Source of the DNA: CALGLS01 sp965222105
GTDB taxonomy: Bacteria; Bacteroidota; Bacteroidia; Chitinophagales; Saprospiraceae
NCBI GenBank assembly: GCA_965222105.1
Contig: CBDCTQ010000018.1
Span: forward strand, 33,839-97,838
Reading direction: 5' to 3'
DNA length: 64,000 nt
Shown here: piece after piece, positions 48,301 to 55,800 of the stretch
Layout: each line of letters starts with the position of its first letter
Position numbering within the stretch: position 1 is the first letter of the stretch
Translations under genes and position numbers: made by a program
The notes under the pieces: model-generated
What the model saw: the letters and a program-made list of their open reading frames with translations, nothing else
What the model was told of the DNA's origin: nothing
Databases searched by the model: none

Positions 48301-48537
48301 GTGGTCAAAATGGAGGAGGTATACATTCATCTGTTTGGATACCTTTCGTATAATGCGGCATTTGGTGGGGGTACCGTTGAAATAACGGAGCTCCTTTTGA
48401 AATTGGTCGGTGTCGGTACCCGGAGCAAGTTGTACCAAAGCCTGGTTGAGAACGTGTCCCAGTTGTTGGGCCGACATCATCGCCGGAAGTAGGAATAGCA
48501 ATACAAACAACGCTGCTTGAAAGTTGATTTTTTTCAT
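45322..48537 (-). CDS. Subtilisin-like S8 serine protease with FN3, GEVED and T9SS sorting domains (second copy)
   Basis: 1071 residues. Same layout as the protein at 15745-18711 with more FN3 domains. Signal peptide ending ..MMSAQ; pro-region to RQTIPDDPLFDTQW; catalytic Asp in VAVFDDGGD, His in GGHGVNVAG, Ser in SGTSFASPTTAG. Then FN3 domains (about 470-640), a GEVED domain (YCPSYGETFDEEW, IDYNQDGDFD, EVEDYC-like ETEDYC), further FN3 domains, and a sorting domain (VFPNPFSDKV, SSGIYFLTL, LVRKIVRK). A secreted or surface protease; target unknown. Confidence 0.92.
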   Translation of the reverse strand: MKKINFQAALFVLLFLLPAMMSAQQLGHVLNQALVQLAPGTDTDQFQKELRYFNGTPTKCRIIRKVSKQMNVYLLHFDHGAVNEYEFRDHLFRHPQVQVVQVNHILTKRQTIPDDPLFDTQWHWVNTGQSGGTNDADIDMDLAWDIATGGTTANGDEIVVAVFDDGGDLDHPDLMDNNWVNPYEIPNNNTDDDNNGYVDDVYGWNFGGNNNNIDNGGHGVNVAGMIGGVGDNAVGGTGVNWDVKIMNVVRSSLNEADVIEFYSYALDMRQRYNSTNGVDGAFVVATNSSWGIDFGDPNSAPLWCAFYDSLGQEGILNCGATANLNIDIDVEGDLPTACPSEFMVSVTATDHNDERTFSAYGATTVDVGAPGDDIYTTSSGGGYTFTSGTSFASPTTAGVIALLYSAPCGNIANLALSDPMLAAQEVMGYLYAGAESVGNLPGDVVYGRINAYNSIQLLMENCGPCPAPAGLEITGLIDVEGSLSWSNPGDAVSNNLRYRQVGAPDWIEVDNATAPYLLTGLTACTAYEAQVMAACTDTLSDWSAVFVFESDGCCVAPDDLAVSDITTTSASLSWSSIFAAQSYDVRYREVGTATWTEVNTTNLELALTGLMDCTEYEAQIQTVCASANTGYTESLLFITFGCGACTDLTYCPSYGETFDEEWIGEVMVHTLISSTPDLPNEGYTDFTNSGPTTTLATYGTYPVSLTPSFGAQTFQEYFVIFIDYNQDGDFDIVNEMAFDAGQTVDMTVTGSITIPQDALTGLTRMRVVMRYNTIPLPCDEYNYGETEDYCITIEEGTPGCDPPGTIDANNITLNSATINWTAAPLALSYNVNYRADGVATWTEVNTANTSLDVSGLIDCTDYEYRVASVCDNGELSDFSGTNQFTTICACATPTDLDTIGVSTTEATLVWAVANNASSYDLRYRQMGLVSWTEINVGTNNFLLNGLIECTNYEYQVRTICPNNESQWSNSFIFATQCAISVDEVDNGLADLSVFPNPFSDKVTTQFTLSEKTAVTLELFSPTGQQLSQKEYQLGTGAQSIELTKLNEMSSGIYFLTLTTTKGTLVRKIVRK

Positions 48538-48889
48538 GAATTCTACAGTTTTGATTTAATTGGCAAAGAAAATAAGGATTTGCTAAGTTAGTGGTTTACC
48601 ACTAAAAACAGGCCGGTTGTATTTGTCTGATGACTGATTGCAGACAAACAAAGGAGATATGCTCTTGTAAATGTCTTCGAGCGGATAGCTGAATCGGTGA
48701 TAGTTTTGACAAAATGTGTGTATTCAGGGCTGTCTCAAAGGCATGGTTTTTGACTTTTTATGAGCGGCATCGCTTAAAAGTCGCATAATTCCGAAGAATC
48801 CCCTATTCGAGTATTGGCTTTTTAGCAAATGCCCTCTTGCCCCTCCTTGTCGTTTCTTATTTCCCAAATATTACCAAACCAACTTTACT
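48538..48889. other. Intergenic region
   Basis: About 350 bases between divergent protease genes. It holds a small inverted repeat tttgtctg (48622-48629) / cagacaaa (48641-48648). No TAnnTTTG word was found near either start, and no ORF is supported. Confidence 0.35.
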
Positions 48890-51190
48890 ATGCTTATTAA
48901 AACCTTCTTAGCAGGATTGCTTGTTTTTCTGTGTTTTCAATCCATGTTGACTGCCCAACAAGTACCTTCACCTGCGGCAATCCTCCACCAACCTGCTGCC
49001 GATAACGATCTTCCACACCGATGCGGTACTCCCTCCATGACCCCGGAGCAACGGCGGTATACCCTGGACGTCATCGACCGTAATGCCGACCTCCGCAATG
49101 CGGGAATGACCGTCCTCCCCATTCGAGTGCATATTGTTAACATGGATGATGGCTCAGGTGGTATTTCCCTTGAGGATGTAAATATCGGCATTTCCTATCT
49201 CAACTATCTGTTTTGGGATGCTGGTATTGAGTATTTCATTGCCGATGTAAACTCCATCAACAGCTCGGCCTGGTTCGATTTTTCAGATACGGAAGAGGCG
49301 GCTATGACGGCCGCCCACACTGTCGACGATGCGGCCAACATCTATTTTGTCGGCGACGTCACCATCGGAAGCGACGCCGTATGTGGATACGCCTATTATC
49401 CCGGCAACTCCGACGTCACCATCAATGTGCTTATGGATAAAGATTGCACAGTGGGTTATGCCAATGGTACGCTGGTACACGAAATGGGTCATTTTTTCAA
49501 CCTGCAACACACCCACGATGGTACTGAAAACGGCAACTCCCATTCGGATGCGGAGCACGTTCCACGGAGCGGTGCCAATTCCAATTGCACTACGCATGGC
49601 GATATGTTGTGCGATACCGAAGCCGATCCCAGAGGTAGCAACAATTCCAATTGCGATTTTATAAACAATGGCACCAGTACGCAGGATATTCACGGCAATA
49701 CCTACGCGCCCGATCTGGACAATATCATGTCCTATTACTCCGATTACTGTGGTGGATCGGGCTTTACCACCGGTCAGAACGGACGCATCACCGGTGCCCT
49801 GGCCACCCGCCTGAGTCATACCGCTTACGACCTCGACGGTGCCGGACCGGCCACCGTGACGGATCCTTCCGGATTGACAGCAGCGCTTAACAACGATTAT
49901 GGTGTCGATCTCAACTGGACCGACAACGCTTCCAATGAAACCGGCTATCTCATAGAGCGGTCGGCAGATGGAGGTACCACCTGGCGCGCCGTTGCGGGCG
50001 GAGGAGTAGGGCCCGATGCGACGTCCTATACCGACAATACCATTCAAAGCAATACCACCTACCAGTACCGCGTAAAAGCTTCCAACGACGATGCAAATGA
50101 TTACAGCAATACCACTGCGATTGCGGTAGGCCTGACCTATTGCAGGCCCACACACCAAAGCAATTCCTGCGATCCGGGTGGTTCCGGATTGGGCGTGGCT
50201 GTTTACAATTTCCTGCTGGAGGAAACATCCGGCACCGATCTTATTTTAAATACGGCTAATGGCTGTGCCGGGGCACTAAGTGTTTTCAGCCCCAGCCATA
50301 CGGCAAATGTCACCGCCGGTTCGACCTATGATTTTGAGGCCAACTTCCAACTCAATACACCGCCGTCCGGTACTTACTATTCCCAGTATGTGACCATCTG
50401 GGTAGACCTCAACCGCGATGGCGATTTCGAGGATGCGGGGGAGATGTTGCATCAGGCTGGAATGTATGGCGGCCCAACTATAAGCGGCTCCATTACTATT
50501 CCGCCAACAGCAAGTAATGGCCTGACCACTATGAGGATAAGAACCGGCTGGGATGCTGGTGGGCAGGTATCCAACCCCTGTAGTTATCATGCTTTTAGCG
50601 AAGCGGAAGATTATGGGCTAATTATTTCAGGGGGGTTGCCGGTAGAATTGATTCATTTTTCCGGTAAGGAAAATAATGGTCAAGTGGAACTTAACTGGTC
50701 TACAGCCACAGAAGACAATAACGATTATTTTACCATAGAACGGTCTACAGATGGGGTGAACTTTGAATGGCTGGCAAGAGAAGAAGGGACAGGGACTACG
50801 GCATCCACCCAACACTATCGGATGGTCGATCTAACCCCTGCAAACAGGATTAATTACTATCGCCTCACTCAGTTCGACCTGGATGGCACCCGAAACGTGT
50901 ATAATAACTTGGTGTCTGTTGACATCCAACCGGTTGTGGCAACTGCTATTAAACCGAATCCGTTGTATTCAGGTTCATTTATACTAGAATGTGAGGTGCT
51001 TCAGGCGGGTACTATACAATTGTCGGTTTTCGACGTCAATGGCACTCAATGGCTAATTTCGAACCGGGAACCGGTAAAGGGGAGGAATCAGTTTGAAATC
51101 CCTTTCGAAAAGGCTCCGGTCGGAGTTTATCTGGTGCAATTGGATTTTGGGGATCGGGTGGAGCGATTGCGGTTGGTGCGGGCCAAGTAA
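48890..51190 (+). CDS. M43 (pappalysin-type) zinc metalloprotease with FN3, GEVED-like and T9SS sorting domains
   Basis: 766 residues. Signal peptide ending ..MLTAQQ. The M43 domain spans about 50-300 with the extended zinc motif HEMGHFFNLQH (His197, Glu198, His201, His207), Cys pairs, and the Met-turn region NIMSYYSDYC. An FN3 domain follows (about 325-412: LNWTDNASNETGYLIERS), then a GEVED-like domain (IWVDLNRDGDFEDAGE, SEAEDYG) and a pre-sorting domain (ELNWSTATEDNNDYFTIERS), ending in a sorting domain (PNPLYSGSF, APVGVYLVQL). Predicted extracellular endopeptidase. Confidence 0.9.
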   Translation: MLIKTFLAGLLVFLCFQSMLTAQQVPSPAAILHQPAADNDLPHRCGTPSMTPEQRRYTLDVIDRNADLRNAGMTVLPIRVHIVNMDDGSGGISLEDVNIGISYLNYLFWDAGIEYFIADVNSINSSAWFDFSDTEEAAMTAAHTVDDAANIYFVGDVTIGSDAVCGYAYYPGNSDVTINVLMDKDCTVGYANGTLVHEMGHFFNLQHTHDGTENGNSHSDAEHVPRSGANSNCTTHGDMLCDTEADPRGSNNSNCDFINNGTSTQDIHGNTYAPDLDNIMSYYSDYCGGSGFTTGQNGRITGALATRLSHTAYDLDGAGPATVTDPSGLTAALNNDYGVDLNWTDNASNETGYLIERSADGGTTWRAVAGGGVGPDATSYTDNTIQSNTTYQYRVKASNDDANDYSNTTAIAVGLTYCRPTHQSNSCDPGGSGLGVAVYNFLLEETSGTDLILNTANGCAGALSVFSPSHTANVTAGSTYDFEANFQLNTPPSGTYYSQYVTIWVDLNRDGDFEDAGEMLHQAGMYGGPTISGSITIPPTASNGLTTMRIRTGWDAGGQVSNPCSYHAFSEAEDYGLIISGGLPVELIHFSGKENNGQVELNWSTATEDNNDYFTIERSTDGVNFEWLAREEGTGTTASTQHYRMVDLTPANRINYYRLTQFDLDGTRNVYNNLVSVDIQPVVATAIKPNPLYSGSFILECEVLQAGTIQLSVFDVNGTQWLISNREPVKGRNQFEIPFEKAPVGVYLVQLDFGDRVERLRLVRAK

Positions 51191-51218
51191 TTTTTTAAAT
51201 AAGTTTATTTTTCTATGT

Positions 51219-51252
51219 AAAAGCCGGAAATATTGTTTGTTTTCGGCTTTTG
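51219..51252 (+). terminator. Hairpin terminator overlapping a promoter
   Basis: aaaagccg (51219-51226) and cggctttt (51244-51251) frame an AT-rich loop, 28 bases after the M43 protease stop. The -33 element of the promoter at 51236-51265 lies in the loop. Confidence 0.6.
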
Positions 51253-51265
51253 TTCATTATATTTG
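51236..51265 (+). promoter_or_regulatory. Bacteroidota-type promoter (TTTG, 18, TATATTTG)
   Basis: TTTG at 51236-51239, an 18-base spacer, TATATTTG at 51258-51265 (TAnnTTTG), about 95 bases before the ATG at 51361. Confidence 0.55.
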
Positions 51266-51360
51266 TTTGAGAGATACCTTCCTATAAGTTCATGTACAAA
51301 TTTTAATCGTCTAAGAACAGGTCGGATTTAAACAATTTTTTAAATCAAACACATTAAAAT

Positions 51361-53058
51361 ATGAACCATATAAAATTGCTTGTAACCTTTTTAACGATTT
51401 TTTTTGCTTCCATTTGTTTTGGTCAGCAAAATGTTACTTATGAACATTTCACCTATCTGCAAAAGACTTATGCCAATGATGAAGGCAAAGTGAAATGGTT
51501 TCACACCGAGTATTCAGATCGGGCGGATGACTATTTTAGTGATGAGCTAATAGGAGAATACAAAAACCTTCTTTCCGAAGAGGTTATTACTGGTAAATTT
51601 ACCTATACCCCCACTATTACTTTTGCCTATGCTACCTTAAGTTATCGCCATGAATATGAGAATGGCAATAGAACTTCTCCGACAAATTTAACAGCTGACA
51701 TTAATTGGGATGATGATCCGGGAATGGCCGGAGAACAAACCTGTTATTCTCCAGCTAATAGTTGTACTCCAGCACAGGTAGCAGCTGCTTTTAATAATGC
51801 CCGACTGGCAGAAGAAGCCGACATTGTTACCAGTGGAACGATAACCCCTATGCCGGTACCTACCGGCCTGACAGGGGATGATTTGTCATTCTTTTTAGCC
51901 AATGATGATCGTACGTCAAGAGATGGAGTAGTATATTCAAATGGCGCTGCCTTGGGTCTGCCTTTTGAAGATGGAGAGGCCAATATGGATGGCATTTCAG
52001 AATGGCATAAAGAAGATATGTTGGCTAATGACTATTGGGGACATACGGATAGTAATATGAATGGCCCTTTTGAAAGAATTGACAATGATCCTGTTATAGG
52101 ACTTAATGGCGGGGGGGCTGGAATCTCTTGTCATGAAGAGATCACCAGAGCTGAAAACCTGGCTATATTTGCGATTTGGGGAGCAAGTTCAATTGCTGCT
52201 GTTCGGGAACGCTCGCAATACAACTGGGTTTACGATGACGCAAGTTCAGGTTGGGGACATAGAGAAGCCTCTTTACTTCAAGATGTACCTTTGGGAGGAC
52301 CAGGAGCTGGTTATACCAATAACCACGGTCCAACGGACTCAGAAGGATTTATAGGATTTGCTGAAGGAGGAGACACCGGGGCAGATTACAACCCTCAAGG
52401 TTGGACGGATGATAATGATAATCCGCCTGACTGGGTACATATTACTGTTTTCAATGAGTTTGATCCTGTAAATAACCCGAATTGTAACTATACTTTGCTT
52501 GTTTTACCAGTAGAATTAATCTCCTTCAATGGCTACAGAAGAGATCGAATGGTCGAACTAAACTGGACTACCGCCTCCGAAGAAAACAACGACTACTTTC
52601 TCCTGGAGCGGTCCCTCAATGGAAGGGATTTTGATCCCTTGGCGAAAATAGAAGGTTTTGGTACTACCAGCGAGATCAACCATTACCGCCATTACGACGA
52701 AAAGCCCTCAACGGGCACCAACTACTACCGCCTAACCCAGGTAGACTACGACGGCACCCAACACATCCAGTCGAAAATCGTAGCGGTAGAATATATGGAG
52801 GAGGCTATTGCCACCATCGTGCCCAACCCATCGACAACCGGCGCTTTCTCCATTCACTATCTCACCGAGGAGCCTGGCGAAGTACAGGTCGAAATCTTTG
52901 ATTTGAATGGCAGGGCGTTGCATTACGGCGAAGTATTGGCGGAAAAAGGCAACAACGTGTTTCCGTATGCATTGCCGCAACTCGCCACTGGTGTCTATCT
53001 GGTGCGACTTGGCCGGTCAACTGGCGTACAGACCCTCCGATTCGTGAAAGCGCGTTGA
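51361..53058 (+). CDS. CAP-like (SCP/PR1) secreted protein with T9SS sorting domain
   Basis: 565 residues. Signal peptide ending ..ICFGQ. The central region (about 130-330) carries CAP-domain landmarks in order: a helix with INWDD...AAAFNNARLA, MLANDYWGHTDSN with a His, GPFERI, HEEITRAENLAI with a Glu-Asn, and SSGWGHREASLL with a second His. A large loop separates some of them, so it is a divergent member. Next come a pre-sorting domain (VELNWTTASEENNDYFLLERS) nearly identical in style to that of the upstream M43 protease, and a sorting domain (IVPNPSTTGAF, LATGVYLVRL). Role unknown. It is more AT-rich in its first half than in its C-terminal half. Confidence 0.75.
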   Translation: MNHIKLLVTFLTIFFASICFGQQNVTYEHFTYLQKTYANDEGKVKWFHTEYSDRADDYFSDELIGEYKNLLSEEVITGKFTYTPTITFAYATLSYRHEYENGNRTSPTNLTADINWDDDPGMAGEQTCYSPANSCTPAQVAAAFNNARLAEEADIVTSGTITPMPVPTGLTGDDLSFFLANDDRTSRDGVVYSNGAALGLPFEDGEANMDGISEWHKEDMLANDYWGHTDSNMNGPFERIDNDPVIGLNGGGAGISCHEEITRAENLAIFAIWGASSIAAVRERSQYNWVYDDASSGWGHREASLLQDVPLGGPGAGYTNNHGPTDSEGFIGFAEGGDTGADYNPQGWTDDNDNPPDWVHITVFNEFDPVNNPNCNYTLLVLPVELISFNGYRRDRMVELNWTTASEENNDYFLLERSLNGRDFDPLAKIEGFGTTSEINHYRHYDEKPSTGTNYYRLTQVDYDGTQHIQSKIVAVEYMEEAIATIVPNPSTTGAFSIHYLTEEPGEVQVEIFDLNGRALHYGEVLAEKGNNVFPYALPQLATGVYLVRLGRSTGVQTLRFVKAR

Positions 53059-53076
53059 TCGCGGGGGGGCGTCACG

Positions 53077-53181
53077 GTCTGAACTGGGATGGATGAGATT
53101 ATTAGGATTTATGGGATGGTAACATATGAACTATGGTTTCATCCCAAACATCCCATGCCTCCCACAAATCTCAGTTCAGAC
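53077..53181. repeat. Imperfect inverted repeat with GTCTGAACT ends
   Basis: gtctgaactgggat (53077-53090) and atctcagttcagac (53168-53181) pair over 13 of 14 bases. The inner parts are rich in (a/t)gggat words that also pair partly (atgggatg / catcccat). It lies just before the isoaspartyl peptidase gene and resembles scattered intergenic repeats. Confidence 0.5.
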
Positions 53182-53240
53182 AAAGGGCACGGGATGTTGG
53201 TGAAGCTATCAACAAAACACTACCTTTACCCAACAAAACA

Positions 53241-54305
53241 ATGGCCATGATGAAATCCACCTATCTCCTGCTGAGTATCCTATTGGCGGCGCTGTCTGCC
53301 TGTACCGATCCCACTCCATCTACTGTCTCTACCGTGAAAGCGGGTTCAGAAACGCCAATTGCAAGCGAACGCCCTGCCTATGCCCTCGTCATCCACGGCG
53401 GAGCCGGCACCATCACCAAAGCCAATATGACGCCGGAGCGGGAAGCCGCTATTCGAAAAGCAATGAATGAGGCCCTCGATGTCGGGGAAGCCGTTTTGAA
53501 AAAAGGAGGATCCGCTTTGGATGCCGTCGAGCAGACGATCATTGTACTTGAAAATTCTCCTCATTTCAATGCCGCCAAAGGAGCTGTATTTACCCACGAA
53601 GGGCGCAACGAACTCGATGCCTCCATCATGGACGGGCGCGACCAAAATGCCGGTGCCGTGGGAGGGGTCACTACCGTTAAAAACCCCATCAAAGCGGCCA
53701 GGGCGGTGATGGAGCAGTCGCCACACGTTCTCCTTACGGGAAAAGGAGCCGATCAATTTGCCAAAGAAAAAGGGTTGGAAATCGTCGATCCCAGCTATTT
53801 CCACACCGACCAGCGCTGGGAGTCACTGCAAAAAACACTGAAACGGGAACAAAAATCAGGAGCCGTCTCTCCCCAGACGCCCGATACCAAATACGGCACC
53901 GTGGGTTGCGCCGCTCTCGACAAAGACGGCCACCTCGCCGCCGGCACTTCTACCGGCGGTATGACCAACAAACGATGGAACCGCCTCGGCGACTCACCCA
54001 TTATTGGAGCAGGCACCTACGCCAACGATGCTACCTGTGCCATTTCCTCCACCGGTCACGGCGAATACTTCATCCGGTTTGCTGTAGCGCACGACATATC
54101 TGCCTTAATGGAATACAAAAACTTGCCATTTGCGGAAGCTGCCGATTGGGTCATCAATGAAAAGCTGAAAAGCAAGGGTGGATCAGGAGGCGTCATCGGC
54201 GTCGACCACCTCGGCAATATCGCCATGCCCTTCAACACCGAAGGCATGTATCGGGGCTACGCCAAGCCGGGGGAACGGACGGTGAAGATTTATAAAGAGG
54301 AGTGA
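53241..54305 (+). CDS. Isoaspartyl peptidase / L-asparaginase (Ntn-hydrolase) lipoprotein
   Basis: 354 residues from the ATG at 53241; ATGs at 53247 and 53250 are also possible. The leader ends in lipobox LSAC (Cys21), so the protein is envelope-attached; the longer frame from 53133 starts inside a repeat and is rejected. Motifs: VIHGGAGTI near the N-terminus, LENSPHFNAAKGAVFT, and the self-cleavage site before the Thr nucleophile in KYGTVGCAALD, followed by AAGTSTGGMTNKRWNRLGDSPI and a GHGEYF motif. The precursor cuts itself into two subunits and hydrolyses isoaspartyl dipeptides or asparagine. Confidence 0.9.
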   Translation: MAMMKSTYLLLSILLAALSACTDPTPSTVSTVKAGSETPIASERPAYALVIHGGAGTITKANMTPEREAAIRKAMNEALDVGEAVLKKGGSALDAVEQTIIVLENSPHFNAAKGAVFTHEGRNELDASIMDGRDQNAGAVGGVTTVKNPIKAARAVMEQSPHVLLTGKGADQFAKEKGLEIVDPSYFHTDQRWESLQKTLKREQKSGAVSPQTPDTKYGTVGCAALDKDGHLAAGTSTGGMTNKRWNRLGDSPIIGAGTYANDATCAISSTGHGEYFIRFAVAHDISALMEYKNLPFAEAADWVINEKLKSKGGSGGVIGVDHLGNIAMPFNTEGMYRGYAKPGERTVKIYKEE

Positions 54306-54325
54306 AAGTTAGCGGGGCGTTTATA

Positions 54326-54358
54326 AGTTAGCGGGTCATTTTAAATGACCCGCTAACT
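54326..54358. terminator. 16-bp palindrome between convergent genes
   Basis: agttagcgggtcattt (54326-54341) and aaatgacccgctaact (54343-54358), essentially a perfect palindrome, 20 bases after the isoaspartyl peptidase stop. An A-run follows on the plus strand rather than a T-run, so its strength as a classical terminator is uncertain. Confidence 0.6.
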
Positions 54359-54375
54359 CAAAAAAAACTACCAAA

Positions 54376-55660
54376 CTACTCTTTCACCAATTTGATGACC
54401 CGACTGTTTCTATCGCCCTCCACAATCTGTGCAAAATAAATGCCTTTCGGCAAATCAGCTCCAAAAGTGACTGTGCCGGTAGTTTCGGCCAGTGGAAGAC
54501 GTTCCACCACCTGTCCCAACACATTGTTGAGTTGGAGGCGGGCCTGGTTGGAGGTGTTTTCCGTCAGATCGTAATTCAGTTGAAAGTCCAAAGACGAGGG
54601 ATTGGGGAATACACTCATTCGGATATTGGGATCGACCGGATCGTGGACCGAGATAATGGTCGGTTCCGAATCCCACACCCGCCAGTGATCGAGTGCGGCT
54701 TCTGTAGCAAAATTAAAACCGGTGGCATTGGCTTGAATGTAAAAGGTCATATTGTTGGTGGGTTCGATGAGGGAATCGATCTTGATTTCAGTACTGCTCG
54801 TCCAAGCAGGTATGCCCAGCATATCATAGGTGTACTCGGCAACGACTACTTCATCAACGCCATTATTGAGGACAACTTGTAACTCATCGGGGCCAGGATT
54901 CTGACCGTTGGTAGAGATATTTAGGTACCAGTAATTGAAATGAAGCATGGGGACGTTGTATCCTGTCAGGTCAAATACGGGTGAAGTCAATCTGGTATTT
55001 CCATTTATCAGCACTCCGCCAAATGCATCGGCCACGTTGCCAGTTACGTAACAATGGTTGCCGAGGTCGGTGGGAACGTCTTCAGGAGGCGTTATGGAAA
55101 ATCCCGTTCCAGGATCCACAGCAATAGGAACACCGCGTTCCCACGCTCCACCAAGTGGTCCATTAAAATTGACATTCCAACCGAGGTCGACGGAAAAATT
55201 ATCTTCATATCCTTTTTCAACAGGTATAGTAATACTGCTGTTGGCAGCCGAGAAGTTTTGCCCTTCCATCACATTGGTTTTATATCCCCAGAGGCCGGCG
55301 TGGACGTCGTAGCTGTCTTCAAACATCGTGGGGATGGCAAAGCTGCCGGAAGCATCGGTTGTCAGATCAAAATTGAAAAAGACATTGCTGATGTTGACTG
55401 TTGCGTTGGGTATGGGCTCGTTGCTGTCGGCGTCGACCACCAGGCCGCTCGCAGCAAAGGGTACCAGGGGCGTCAGTTCGATGGTTACGTTGGTAATCAT
55501 GCCGTTGGTCAGATCGACGGTGGCAGACCCGGGTTCATAGCCGGGTTTGATGACTGAAAGCTCATAAGTGCCCGACACTGCCAGGCCGGTTTTAAATTCG
55601 CCCAAGACGTCGGTGTTTTCAAAAGTGGGGGTGGTCAGTATCGAAACGGTGGCACCGCGC
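54376..55660 (-). CDS. T9SS-sorted protein with carboxypeptidase-regulatory domains (5' truncated at the contig join)
   Basis: About 425 residues remain. Three carboxypeptidase-regulatory modules can be seen at the truncated end (GATVSILTTPTF, FKTGLAVSGTYELSVIKPGYE, GLVVDADSNEPIPNATVNIS...SGSFAIPTMFEDSYDVHAGLWGY). A choice-of-anchor-like beta domain follows (TRLTSPVFDLTGYN, LHFNYWYLN, DHWRVWDSEP), then a sorting domain (VFPNPSSLDFQLNY, LPKGIYFAQI). The complete protein is probably a secreted peptidase with these accessory domains at its C-terminus. The ATG at 55680 lies in foreign sequence and is not its start. Confidence 0.8.
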
Positions 55661-55661
55661 T

Positions 55662-55718
55662 GCGGCCAGGGTGCCTGCATTCAAGCCGGGCAAGGCGCTC
55701 AAAGACGCGCTCAACTAA
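55662..55718 (+). CDS. hupB: DNA-binding protein HU, C-terminal fragment
   Basis: The last 18 codons before TAA at 55716-55718 read AARVPAFKPGKALKDALN, the conserved HU C-terminus (typically (P)AA(K/R)VPAFKxGKALKDAVN). The rest of the gene is replaced by Bacteroidota sequence upstream of about 55660. HU is the abundant nucleoid protein of Gammaproteobacteria and its gene lies directly before ppiD in E. coli, as here. Confidence 0.85.
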   Translation, partial: AARVPAFKPGKALKDALN

Positions 55719-55740
55719 ATCTCAAGAGAAACAAATGCAT

Positions 55741-55769
55741 AAGGGGCGCGTCAATCGCGCCCTTTTTTT
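55741..55769 (+). terminator. Rho-independent terminator after hupB
   Basis: Stem gggcgcg (55744-55750) / cgcgccc (55756-55762), loop tcaat, followed by seven T. It starts 22 bases after the HU stop and separates it from ppiD. Confidence 0.88.
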
Positions 55770-55800
55770 GTTGCCGCTAAATCTGCTATAGGTAGCCATC

